Assembly: GCA_902628925.1 (NCBI GenBank)
Contig: CACOPA010000001.1
Location: 390,532 to 454,531, forward strand
DNA length: 64,000 nucleotides
Direction: 5' to 3'
Origin: an uncultured SAR86 cluster bacterium
Lineage (GTDB): Bacteria > Pseudomonadota > Gammaproteobacteria > Magnimaribacterales > D2472
This document shows positions 36,327 to 44,835 of the stretch, piece by piece (positions within the stretch are counted from its first letter, which is position 1; every line of letters begins with the position of its first letter). The translations under genes and the position numbers were made by a program. The notes beneath the pieces are model-generated. The model saw only the letters and a list, made by a program, of their open reading frames with translations, was not told the origin of the DNA and searched no databases.

Positions 36327-37736
36327 ATGAAAGGATTAGTTTGGCTAAGGTCTGATTTAAGGATTGATGACAATCCTGCTCTGAATATTGCAAACAATGA
36401 ATGCAGTAAAATTGCATGCATTTATCTATTATCTGAAAAGGAATGGAAAAGTCATAATAACGCAAATGTAAAGCTAGATTTTGTAATAAGAAACTTATCA
36501 GATTTAAAAAATGATCTCCAAAAACATAACATACCTTTAGTTACTGCATCTATTAAAAACTTCGATGAAGTTTCAATTGAGATTGAGAGGTTTTGCGAAA
36601 AAAATAATATTTCAAAATGTTATTGGAACAAAGAATTTGGAGTTGATGAACGAGAAAGAGATAAAAATGTTGAATTAAGTTTAAAGAAATCTAAAATCGA
36701 GTATCAAAGCTTTGATGAGCAAGTCATCTTTAAGCCTGGGTCAATACTTACAGGTCAAGGGAAGCCATTTTCAGTTTTTACTCCTTTCAAAAAAAAATGG
36801 ATTGAAAATTTCTCACTTGATCATTTAGAGCTTGAATCAAAGATTTCAATAAAAAAACCTTTTCATTTGGTTGACACTGAACTAAAAGAAATTTCATTTA
36901 ATCAGACTCATCATGTTAATATGAATTTATGGCCATCAGGTGAGTCATCAGCAAAGAACAGGCTAGAAAATTTTCTTCATAACAAAGTTAATAATTATTC
37001 AAGAGATAGAAATGATCCAATATTGGATGCTACTAGCAGACTATCTCCATACTTAGCTTCAGGTGTTATTTCCAATAGGCGTTGTTTATTAGAGGCTCTA
37101 AAACTTAACAATTTTGAATTTCAAACTGGCAACAAAGGAGTATGCAAATGGGTTGATGAAATTATTTGGAGAGAATTCTATAAAAATATTATGCATTCTT
37201 TTCCAAGAGTAAGCATGAATCAACCATTTAATATGTCTACTAAATCAATTCAGTGGAGGCATAACGAAGAGGAAATAAAGGCCTGGAAAAATGGTAAAAC
37301 AGGCTTTCCTTTGATTGATGCTGCAATGCTTCAGTTAAAATACGAAGGTTGGATGCATAACAGGTTAAGAATGGTAGTAGCAATGTTTTTTACAAAGAAT
37401 TTGCTCCATGATTGGCGAATTGGTGAAGCCTTTTTTATGGAAAACTTAATTGATGGCGACTTTGCATCTAATAATGGAGGTTGGCAGTGGAGTGCCTCAA
37501 CAGGAACAGATGCTGCGCCATACTTTAGAATTTTTAACCCAGTAACACAATCACAAAATTTTGATTCAGAAGGACGATTTATAAAAAAATATTTACCTCA
37601 ATTGGCCTCATTAAATGATAAGGAAATTCATTTACCCTCACCTGAGCATTTATATGAAATTGATTATCCTAGCCAAATTGTTGATCTTAAATCTTCTAGG
37701 TTAAGAGCTATTGAAGTATTTAAAGCCAATAAATAA
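36327..37736 (+). CDS. phrB: Deoxyribodipyrimidine photolyase
   Basis: The 469-residue protein has an N-terminal antenna-chromophore domain (LVWLRSDLRIDDNPAL) and a C-terminal FAD domain with DATSRLSPYLASGVIS, WVDEIIWREFY, EGWMHNRLRMV and NNGGWQWSASTGTDAAPYFRIFNP. This matches class I CPD photolyases, which repair UV-induced cyclobutane dimers with blue light. The Trp residues of the electron-transfer region lie in the WQW segment. It is expected in surface-ocean bacteria. It follows the IMPase-like gene and is the last gene before a 91-bp AT-rich gap. Confidence 0.96.
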   Translation: MKGLVWLRSDLRIDDNPALNIANNECSKIACIYLLSEKEWKSHNNANVKLDFVIRNLSDLKNDLQKHNIPLVTASIKNFDEVSIEIERFCEKNNISKCYWNKEFGVDERERDKNVELSLKKSKIEYQSFDEQVIFKPGSILTGQGKPFSVFTPFKKKWIENFSLDHLELESKISIKKPFHLVDTELKEISFNQTHHVNMNLWPSGESSAKNRLENFLHNKVNNYSRDRNDPILDATSRLSPYLASGVISNRRCLLEALKLNNFEFQTGNKGVCKWVDEIIWREFYKNIMHSFPRVSMNQPFNMSTKSIQWRHNEEEIKAWKNGKTGFPLIDAAMLQLKYEGWMHNRLRMVVAMFFTKNLLHDWRIGEAFFMENLIDGDFASNNGGWQWSASTGTDAAPYFRIFNPVTQSQNFDSEGRFIKKYLPQLASLNDKEIHLPSPEHLYEIDYPSQIVDLKSSRLRAIEVFKANK

Positions 37737-37794
37737 CAATATAAATAGCACTTATTTTATAAATAAATATTATTAATAATCTTTACTGTTTATG

Positions 37795-37800
37795 TATAAT
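37795..37800 (+). promoter_or_regulatory. -10 element of the aldehyde dehydrogenase gene
   Basis: TATAAT preceded by TG (ATGTATAAT) 27 nt before the ATG at 37828; an AGGGAAA Shine-Dalgarno lies 10-16 nt before the start. A clear -35 hexamer is not visible in the AT-rich upstream sequence. Confidence 0.4.
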
Positions 37801-37827
37801 CTCATTACTTAAATAGGGAAAAGTTAC

Positions 37828-39252
37828 ATGAAAAAAGAGCATAGATTTTACATCAATGGTGAATGGATTGATTCATCCTCAACTGAGCTTATTGAGATTG
37901 AAAATCCGTCAACTGAGGAAGTTATTGGTACTATTTCTGCCGGTACAAAAGAAGATATAGATCATGCAGTTGCTGCAGCAAAAAACGCATTTCAATCCTT
38001 TGGATTTACATCAAAGGAAGATAGGATTGCAATTTTAGAAGAAATTATAAAAAACTATGAGGCATCATCTGAGGATTTAGCATTATGCATATCTGAAGAG
38101 ATGGGTGCACCACTATGGCTTTCTCAAGTCGCGCAAGTCGCATCTGGCTTAGGGCACTTTAAAGACACTTTAGCGGTCTTGAAAGACTTTGAATTTGAGT
38201 CAAGTGAAGACCATTACCTAGTCAGAAAAGAACCAATTGGTGTTGTTGGAATGATCACACCATGGAATTGGCCCATGAATCAAATGTGTACAAAAATTGC
38301 TTCAGCGTTAGCTGCTGGTTGTACTATGGTTCTTAAACCAAGCGAAATAACTCCTTTCTGTGCAGTAATGTTAACTGATATCTTAGATAAATCTAATTTA
38401 CCTAATGGAGTTTTTAATTTAGTTCATGGATATGGGCCTGTTGTTGGAGCGGCTTTATCTGAGCATCCTGATGTAGATATGATGCACTTTACAGGATCAA
38501 CAAGAGCCGGGGTAGCCGTTGCTCAAGCATCTGCTCCAACTGTTAAAAGGGTTGCTCAAGAGTTAGGTGGAAAATCAGCAAATATAATTCTTCAAGATGC
38601 AAATCTTGAAAAGGCAGTAGCTGCAGGCGCAAATCATTGTTTTTTAAATACTGGGCAATCATGTAATGCTCCAACAAGAATGTTGGTACATTCGTCTCAA
38701 TACGATGAGGCAGTTGAAATTGCTAAAAATGTAGCTAATTCTATCGTTGCTGGGAAACCAAATGATGAAGGAGTAAGAATAGGCCCCATTTCTAATAGAA
38801 CTCAATATGAGAAAGTAAAAAGACTTATTGAAATTGGTATTGAAGAAGGAGCAACGCTTATTTGTGGTGGGACTGATTTACCTGAAGGACTTGAGAATGG
38901 ATTCTTTGTAAAACCAACAATTTTTTCAAATGTCACCAATGATATGACAATAGCCAGAGAGGAGATCTTCGGTCCAGTGTTGTGCATGCTTTCTTATGAA
39001 TCTGAAGATGAGGCAGTTTCCATAGCAAACGATACTCCATATGGATTAGCGGGGTATGTTCAATCTGAGAATTTTGATCATGCAAAAGAAGTTGCAACAA
39101 AAATAAGAGCAGGACAGATTGCTATTAATGGCGGTTCAAATGCCGGACCGGCAGCACCATTTGGAGGATTTAAAACCTCTGGGAATGGAAGAGAGCATGG
39201 CAGATTAGGCCTTGTTGAGTGCCTTGAAACCAAAGCCATTATTGGAAATTAA
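37828..39252 (+). CDS. NAD(P)-dependent aldehyde dehydrogenase
   Basis: The 474-residue protein shows the ALDH core: TPWNWPMNQM, LKPSEITPF, FTGSTRAGVAV, ELGGKSANIIL (catalytic Glu), NTGQSCNAPTRM (catalytic Cys), and EEIFGPVLCML. It belongs to the broad aldehyde dehydrogenase superfamily (length near 475-500 is typical) and oxidises an aldehyde to an acid; the substrate is not determined. It has its own promoter-like element and Shine-Dalgarno. It converges with the class II aldolase gene with a 4-bp overlap. Confidence 0.93.
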   Translation: MKKEHRFYINGEWIDSSSTELIEIENPSTEEVIGTISAGTKEDIDHAVAAAKNAFQSFGFTSKEDRIAILEEIIKNYEASSEDLALCISEEMGAPLWLSQVAQVASGLGHFKDTLAVLKDFEFESSEDHYLVRKEPIGVVGMITPWNWPMNQMCTKIASALAAGCTMVLKPSEITPFCAVMLTDILDKSNLPNGVFNLVHGYGPVVGAALSEHPDVDMMHFTGSTRAGVAVAQASAPTVKRVAQELGGKSANIILQDANLEKAVAAGANHCFLNTGQSCNAPTRMLVHSSQYDEAVEIAKNVANSIVAGKPNDEGVRIGPISNRTQYEKVKRLIEIGIEEGATLICGGTDLPEGLENGFFVKPTIFSNVTNDMTIAREEIFGPVLCMLSYESEDEAVSIANDTPYGLAGYVQSENFDHAKEVATKIRAGQIAINGGSNAGPAAPFGGFKTSGNGREHGRLGLVECLETKAIIGN

Positions 39253-40058
39253 TCTAAAAGATCTGGCTGCGCACTTACAATCATATCAAACAGCGGTTGA
39301 AAGCTTGCCCATAAAGCAACATCGTTAGCAATAAATCCTCTGGTTTTAATTGCTACTTCATGAGGAATCAAAGTTGGCTTTCCTGCTGCTTCTGCCATCA
39401 GTTGGGACTGACAGCATTTTTCCATAGATAAAAAATACCAAAGAGCTATATCTACAGAGCTACCAGTAGTCAAAATTCCATGATTCTTAAGGATAATTAC
39501 TTGCTTATCTCCAAGGGAGTTTGCAATTCTATCACCTTCCTCAGTTTCTTCGACTACACCAGAAAAATGATCGTACATTGCTTGTCTTTCATAAAAAGCA
39601 CACGAATCTTGAGTGATTGGATCAAGTAACTTGCCAAGAGATGAGAAGGTTCTTCCATACATTGAATGTGAATGAGCTGCGGCATTAACATCAGGTCTAG
39701 CTTTATGAAGTCTTGAATGTATTGCAAAGGCCGCAACATTGACAGGTCTATTACCTTGAACTACTTCACCATCATGATTTACAAGCAATAGATCAGAGAT
39801 TTTAATTTGACTGAAGTGAACTCCCAGAGGATTAACCCAAAAATGATCATTAAACTCTGGATCTCTAAAAGTTATATGTCCAGCAACTCCTTCATCATAG
39901 CCAAAATATGAGAATAATCTAAAGCCGGCGACTAGTTTTTCAAGCTGATTTCTTCTTAACTCAGCCGGAGATTCAAATTCAATCATTTCAAGCCCTTTAT
40001 CTTTTAAGGGTAATTTTCCTAATTCAGTATCAATCCTTAAAGGTGAAACTTTTGCCAT
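39249..40058 (-). CDS. Class II aldolase/adducin-family protein
   Basis: The 269-residue protein has RLFSYFGYDEGVAGHITFRDP, VNPLGVHFSQI, AAAHSHSMYGRTFSS (two zinc His), and ILKNHGILTTG (third His). The longer N-terminal region and the GVAGHITxRDP form place it with the adducin-like subgroup found in many proteobacteria rather than with FucA or AraD. A catalytic activity is not established for that subgroup. A GGAGA Shine-Dalgarno precedes the ATG. It is not close to the aldolase at 4564, either in motif detail or in context. It is divergent from fumC. Confidence 0.86.
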   Translation of the reverse strand: MAKVSPLRIDTELGKLPLKDKGLEMIEFESPAELRRNQLEKLVAGFRLFSYFGYDEGVAGHITFRDPEFNDHFWVNPLGVHFSQIKISDLLLVNHDGEVVQGNRPVNVAAFAIHSRLHKARPDVNAAAHSHSMYGRTFSSLGKLLDPITQDSCAFYERQAMYDHFSGVVEETEEGDRIANSLGDKQVIILKNHGILTTGSSVDIALWYFLSMEKCCQSQLMAEAAGKPTLIPHEVAIKTRGFIANDVALWASFQPLFDMIVSAQPDLLD

Positions 40059-40105
40059 AATTCTTTCTCCAGAGTGTAAAATAGTTTAACCAAATCGAGG
40101 CGGAT

Positions 40106-41491
40106 ATGAAATATAGAATAGAAAAAGACACTCTTGGTGAAGTTAAGGTACCATCAACCGCTCTTTGGGGTGCTCAAACGCAAAGAGCATTGGATAATTT
40201 CCAAATCAGTGGAATTAAATTCGCGTTCCCTTTTGGACGATCTTTCATAGAGGCACTTGGAATTATTAAACATGCTGCAGCTTCCTCTAATGCGGCATTA
40301 AAATTACTTCCATCAAGTAAATCAAAACGTATAAAGTTTGCTGCTAAAGAAATTATTAATGGCAAGTATGATGATCAATTTCCTTTAGATATTTTCCAAA
40401 CAGGTTCAGGAACTAGCACAAATATGAACGCAAATGAGGTCATTGCAACAATTGCATCAAAAAAAGGTAAAACATCGATTCATCCAAATGATGATGTAAA
40501 TATGAGTCAGAGCAGTAATGATGTTATTCCAACAGCAATTCATATTTCTGCCTTGCTTGATGTTGAAAAGCTATTATTGCCGTCTCTAAAAAGCCTTACA
40601 AATCAAATAAAATCTAAGGAACTCAAAGTTAAGGGTGTAGTTAAGACTGGCAGAACTCATCTTATGGATGCTATGCCCATCGATATGGCGCAAGAACTTT
40701 CAGGTTGGGCTGCTCAGTTAGGCGATCAATACAATCAAATTAGGCTAGCGGCTGATGGTTTAAAATCATTGCCTCAAGGGGGTACAGCAATAGGAACTGG
40801 AATTAATGCACCTAAGAATTTTGGAAATATTTTTGCTACTGAGGTTTCAAAACTAACAAAGATAAAATTTAAATCATCAAGAAATTATTTTAAATCTCTT
40901 AGCAGTCAAGATGCTGCTACAAATATGTCTAGTGCAGTAAAGAACTTGGCATTAGTGCTTTTAAAAATTTCAAATGACTTGCGATGGATGAATAGTGGTC
41001 CACTAACTGGTTTAGGAGAAATTGAACTTCAGGCACTTCAACCTGGAAGCAGCATTATGCCTGGAAAGGTTAATCCTGTTGTAAGTGAATCAGTAATGAT
41101 GGCTTCAGCAGATATATTAGGAAATGATTTGACTGTTTCTTATGCCAATCAAGCTGGAAACTTTCAATTGAATGTTATGCTGCCTGTCATTGCATATAAC
41201 TTGCTTAAAAGTATTACTTTGGCAGCTAACTCATGTACTTTATTGGCTTCAAAAGGAATCAAAAGTTTTAAGGTCAATAAAAAAAATATCGAAAAACAAT
41301 TATCAAAAAATCCTATTTTAGTTACTGCTCTTAATAGAGAAATTGGCTATGAAAAGGCTGCGTTGATTGCTAAAAAAGCTTATAAGGAAAATAGATCTAT
41401 AATTGATGTAGCTCATGAAGAGACAGGGATATCAATTAAAAGATTAAATTCAATATTAGATCCAAAAAAGCTTACCAAAGGAGGCATTTAA
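40106..41491 (+). CDS. fumC: Fumarate hydratase, class II
   Basis: The 461-residue protein carries the class II fumarase/aspartase signatures: ALWGAQTQRA, GSGTSTNMNANEV, MSQSSNDVIPTA, TGRTHLMDAMP and the active-site loop GSSIMPGKVNPV near residue 320. It interconverts fumarate and malate in the TCA cycle without an iron-sulphur cluster. A GAGG Shine-Dalgarno lies 5-9 nt before the ATG. The gene ends exactly where phhB begins and supplies that gene's AGGAGG Shine-Dalgarno within its last codons. Confidence 0.96.
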   Translation: MKYRIEKDTLGEVKVPSTALWGAQTQRALDNFQISGIKFAFPFGRSFIEALGIIKHAAASSNAALKLLPSSKSKRIKFAAKEIINGKYDDQFPLDIFQTGSGTSTNMNANEVIATIASKKGKTSIHPNDDVNMSQSSNDVIPTAIHISALLDVEKLLLPSLKSLTNQIKSKELKVKGVVKTGRTHLMDAMPIDMAQELSGWAAQLGDQYNQIRLAADGLKSLPQGGTAIGTGINAPKNFGNIFATEVSKLTKIKFKSSRNYFKSLSSQDAATNMSSAVKNLALVLLKISNDLRWMNSGPLTGLGEIELQALQPGSSIMPGKVNPVVSESVMMASADILGNDLTVSYANQAGNFQLNVMLPVIAYNLLKSITLAANSCTLLASKGIKSFKVNKKNIEKQLSKNPILVTALNREIGYEKAALIAKKAYKENRSIIDVAHEETGISIKRLNSILDPKKLTKGGI

Positions 41492-41827
41492 TTGACGGAT
41501 CTAACAAAACAAAAGTGTGAAGCGTGCACCATAGATGCTCCATTGGTAGAAAATACAAAATTTACTGAACTTTTAAAAGAACTTGATGGCTGGGAGATTA
41601 TTTATGAAGATATAAATATTCTCTCTAAAACATATTCATTTGATAGCTATGAAGACGCCGTCAAGTTTGCTACAGACATTGCTAAATTAGCAGAAGACGA
41701 AGATCACCATCCAGCAATTTTATTAGAGTGGGGCTCGGTAAGAGTCCAATGGTGGTCACACAAGATAAAAGGCTTACATATGAATGACTTTATTTGTGCA
41801 GCCAAAACTGAAACACTGATCAATTAA
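41492..41827 (+). CDS. phhB: Pterin-4a-carbinolamine dehydratase
   Basis: The 111-residue protein shows LKELDGWEI, AEDEDHHPAILLEWG and VRVQWWSHKIKGLHMNDFICA, the conserved core of PCD/DCoH with the catalytic His pair in DHHP. It regenerates tetrahydrobiopterin-type cofactors after aromatic amino-acid hydroxylation. The start is TTG 41492, directly after the fumC stop with an AGGAGG 7 nt upstream. No phenylalanine hydroxylase gene is in the window, so the partner is elsewhere or the enzyme serves another pterin pathway. Confidence 0.93.
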   Translation: MTDLTKQKCEACTIDAPLVENTKFTELLKELDGWEIIYEDINILSKTYSFDSYEDAVKFATDIAKLAEDEDHHPAILLEWGSVRVQWWSHKIKGLHMNDFICAAKTETLIN

Positions 41828-41845
41828 CGTCATAAAGTTATTTTT

Positions 41846-41874
41846 TTGTTTTTTCTTTTCCCTAAAAGTATAAT
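41846..41874 (+). promoter_or_regulatory. guaB promoter, likely leaderless transcript
   Basis: A -35-like TTGTTT (41846-41851), a 17-bp spacer and a perfect TATAAT (41869-41874) end 5 nt before the guaB ATG (41880). Transcription would therefore begin at or beside the A of the ATG, and no Shine-Dalgarno is present. Confidence 0.6.
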
Positions 41875-41879
41875 TTCAT

Positions 41880-43343
41880 ATGGAAAAGATCAAATTCAAA
41901 GCCCTTACATATGATGATGTCTTGCTGTTGCCAAGATACTCTGACTTTACTCCAAGAGAAGTTTCTTTAAGGACAAACCTAACTAGAGAAATATCCTTAA
42001 ACTTGCCAATAATTTCAGCTGCAATGGATACAGTAACTGAATCAAAAATGGCAATTGCTATGGCTGAAAGTGGGGGTATTGGTGTTATACATAAAAACAA
42101 TACCATTGAAGATCAAGCAACCCATGTGCGAACAGTCAAGAAATATGAAAGTGGAATTGTTAAAGATCCGATAACAATTCAGTCAACGCAATCAATCGAA
42201 GACTTAGTCAAGCTTACAAGTGAACTCAATATCTCAGGTATGCCAGTTGTTGATGATGGAGTTTTGAAAGGCATTGTTACTTCAAGAGATTTTAGGTATG
42301 CAGATAATTTAAATGAATTTGTTAGCTCTATCATGACTCCACTTGATAGATTAATAACTGTTAATGAGGGAACTGATCAAGATGAAGTAAAAAAATTAAT
42401 GTACCAGAACCGTATTGAAAAGGTACTAGTGCTTGATAAAGCTGGCAGTCTTTCTGGGTTGGTTACTATGAAGGACATAGATAAGTCTGCTGAGTTCCCA
42501 CTGGCAACAAAAGATACCTCTGGACAATTACTAGTTGCTGCTGCTTTAGGAACAGGGGCTGATACATTAGATAGGGCAGAAGCTCTAAATGAAATGGGTG
42601 TAGATGTATTTGTTGTCGATTCAGCTCATGGCCATTCAAAAAATGTTATCGAAACTATCAAACTCTTAAAAAATAACTTTAAAGACGTGCAAGTGATTGC
42701 TGGAAACGTTGCAACACCTGATGGTGCAGTTGCTTTAGATGAAGCTGGAGCAGATGCAATCAAGATAGGCATGGGTCCTGGCTCCATATGCACTACTAGA
42801 ATCATTGCAGGAATGGGTGTCCCTCAAATTACTGCAATATTATCAATAAAAAATGCTTTGAAAAATTCAACAACACCATTAATTGCTGATGGCGGCATTA
42901 GATTTTCAGGCGATTTAGCAAAAGCGATTGCTGCGGGCGCGTCTTCGGTAATGCTTGGCAGTATGTTAGCAGGTACAGAAGAAGCTCCAGGTGAAATAGA
43001 ACTTTATCAAGGCAGAAGCTTTAAAACATATAGAGGAATGGGTTCTTTAGGTGCAATGTCAGAAAGAAACGATGCAAATAGATATTCTCAAGATGAGGTC
43101 GAGGCAGAAAAACTTGTTCCTGAAGGAGTTGAAGGCAGGGTGCCTTATAAAGGCGTTGCAGTTAAAGTTTTAGATCAGTTTGAGGGAGGACTGCGTCAAA
43201 GCATGGGATACGTTGGATGCAAAACCATAGAATCGATGCAAACTGAAACAGAATTCATTGAGGTAACTAATGCTGGGATGATGGAAAGTCATGTTCATGA
43301 TGTCATGATCACTAAAGAAGCTCCAAATTATCAAAGAAGCTAG
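41880..43343 (+). CDS. guaB: Inosine-5'-monophosphate dehydrogenase
   Basis: The 487-residue protein has YDDVLLLP at the N-terminus, a CBS-domain pair (residues ~95-200, with SGMPVVDDG and [15 protein letters not shown]), and the catalytic loop [10 protein letters not shown] with Cys near 303, followed by [17 protein letters not shown] and GMGSLGAM. It converts IMP to XMP, the committed step to GMP. It heads the purine block of this window and is convergent with a purine permease (1-bp gap). The promoter places the transcription start at the initiation codon. Confidence 0.97.
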   Translation: MEKIKFKALTYDDVLLLPRYSDFTPREVSLRTNLTREISLNLPIISAAMDTVTESKMAIAMAESGGIGVIHKNNTIEDQATHVRTVKKYESGIVKDPITIQSTQSIEDLVKLTSELNISGMPVVDDGVLKGIVTSRDFRYADNLNEFVSSIMTPLDRLITVNEGTDQDEVKKLMYQNRIEKVLVLDKAGSLSGLVTMKDIDKSAEFPLATKDTSGQLLVAAALGTGADTLDRAEALNEMGVDVFVVDSAHGHSKNVIETIKLLKNNFKDVQVIAGNVATPDGAVALDEAGADAIKIGMGPGSICTTRIIAGMGVPQITAILSIKNALKNSTTPLIADGGIRFSGDLAKAIAAGASSVMLGSMLAGTEEAPGEIELYQGRSFKTYRGMGSLGAMSERNDANRYSQDEVEAEKLVPEGVEGRVPYKGVAVKVLDQFEGGLRQSMGYVGCKTIESMQTETEFIEVTNAGMMESHVHDVMITKEAPNYQRS

Positions 43344-43344
43344 C

Positions 43345-44634
43345 TTATAAAAAAATAAATTTTGATAAAAAAATTATTGTGAGAAACCATGCTCCTGAGG
43401 AAATGGCTTTAAGTTTTCCTGAAAAAATTTTTATTATCACATAAGATAAAAATCCAAGTGCTATACCATTGGCAATCGAAAAGGTTAATGGCATCATCAC
43501 AATTATTACTAGAGCCGGCAGCAGGTCGCTTAAATCAGTCCAATTCAATTTTTCCATGCTACTAAGCATCAAGATTGCTACGTAAATCAATGCACCAGAT
43601 GTTGCATAAGCAGGAATCATCGTAGCTAGTGGAGCAAAAAATATTGCCAAAAGAAACAGAATTCCAACTGTAACTGCAGTTAAACCAGTTCTTCCGCCAG
43701 CTTCTATTCCAGCAGAGCTCTCAACGTAACTAGTTACAGGTGAGCATCCAAATAAAGAACCAACAGCACTTGAACTACTGTCAGCTTTGAGTGCCCTATC
43801 TAAATTATCAATATCACCATCAGCATTTATAAGTTTAGCTTGGTTAGCAACTCCAACAAGGGTTCCAGCTGTATCGAATAAGTTCACAAATAGGAACGAC
43901 ATAATGATACTTACCATGGCGAAATCAAAGGCTTGAGAAATATCAAGTTTTAGCAACACAGGCATCAATGAGGGGGGCGATGAAACGATCCCATCAAATT
44001 TAATTAGATTTAAAGCTAAAGCTATCGAAGTCACTAAAAATATTCCTATAACAATGGCACCAGGTATTTTGCGGATCGATAGTACAGCAATTACTAAAAA
44101 ACTAACCATTGCTAAAAGAGTTTCTGGCTTTGTAAGGTCACCCATGCTGAGGAGGGTAGCCTCATTTGAAGTAATTATCCCGCCACTTTTAAGACCAATA
44201 ATTCCAATGAATAGACCAACACCTGCACCCATTGCAATTCGTAAATTGAAAGGAATACTCTCTAACATCCACTGTCTAAGTGGCGTTATACTCATTATAA
44301 AAAACAGAATTCCAGCCAGAAATACAGCTCCTAAAGCGACTTCCCATGAGTAACCCATCTCGCCAACTACTGTATAAGTAAAAAATGCATTTAGACCCAT
44401 GCCAGGCGCTAAACCAACAGGCCAATTTGCATATACTCCCATTGCAATACAGGCAATAGAGGCAGCAATACATGTTCCAACAAAGCTGGCACCAATATCC
44501 ATGCCGCTTGCAGCCATCATTTGTGGATTGACAAAGATAATGTATGCCATGGTTATGAATGTAGTGATACCTGCAAGAATCTCACTTTTAAAATCAGTAT
44601 TAAAATTTTTTAATTTGAAGATTTTTTCGAGCAT
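43345..44634 (-). CDS. NCS2-family purine permease (AzgA/PbuG type)
   Basis: The 429-residue protein has about 12 membrane segments with GITTFITMAYIIFVNPQM, PVGLAPGMGLNAFFTY, FLFVNLFDTAGTLVGV and ESSAGIEAGGRTGLTAV. These are signatures of the AzgA-like branch of NCS2 transporters, which import hypoxanthine, guanine or adenine with protons. Its place between guaB and a purine phosphoribosyltransferase supports purine-base salvage. The ATG at 44634 is preceded by an AGAGAA stretch. It is divergent from the TonB receptor, with a 201-bp gap. Confidence 0.92.
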   Translation of the reverse strand: MLEKIFKLKNFNTDFKSEILAGITTFITMAYIIFVNPQMMAASGMDIGASFVGTCIAASIACIAMGVYANWPVGLAPGMGLNAFFTYTVVGEMGYSWEVALGAVFLAGILFFIMSITPLRQWMLESIPFNLRIAMGAGVGLFIGIIGLKSGGIITSNEATLLSMGDLTKPETLLAMVSFLVIAVLSIRKIPGAIVIGIFLVTSIALALNLIKFDGIVSSPPSLMPVLLKLDISQAFDFAMVSIIMSFLFVNLFDTAGTLVGVANQAKLINADGDIDNLDRALKADSSSSAVGSLFGCSPVTSYVESSAGIEAGGRTGLTAVTVGILFLLAIFFAPLATMIPAYATSGALIYVAILMLSSMEKLNWTDLSDLLPALVIIVMMPLTFSIANGIALGFLSYVIIKIFSGKLKAISSGAWFLTIIFLSKFIFL

Positions 44635-44798
44635 TTTTTCTCTAAAGGTATTTAAAAATTAAGTTTACAACTTATACTATATTTTTGTTATAGCTTTTAA
44701 ATTCATTTAAAAACCAAAAGTAAATCTCTCATACTTTTCAAGGTTCCAAACTTTAAAAATTATCTAACAAAAATGGCATTAATATTGCATAAATATTA

Positions 44799-44829
44799 TA
44801 TAAGAACATTTTTTATAAAAAGGGATTAA
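44799..44829 (+). promoter_or_regulatory. Probable -10 element and Shine-Dalgarno of the TonB receptor gene
   Basis: TATAAG (44799-44804) is followed by a ~31-nt stretch containing AAAAGGGA ahead of the ATG at 44836. The 201-bp gap also has an AT-rich inverted repeat (TTTTAAA-TTCA-TTTAAAA, 44695-44712). A -35 element is not evident. Confidence 0.35.
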
Positions 44830-44835
44830 AAAATT

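Noticed and set aside
41828-41851. Rho-independent terminator after phhB
   Set aside because: TAAC...GTTA followed by a T run gives only a 4-bp AT-rich stem, and the T run overlaps the guaB -35 region. It is too weak to call.
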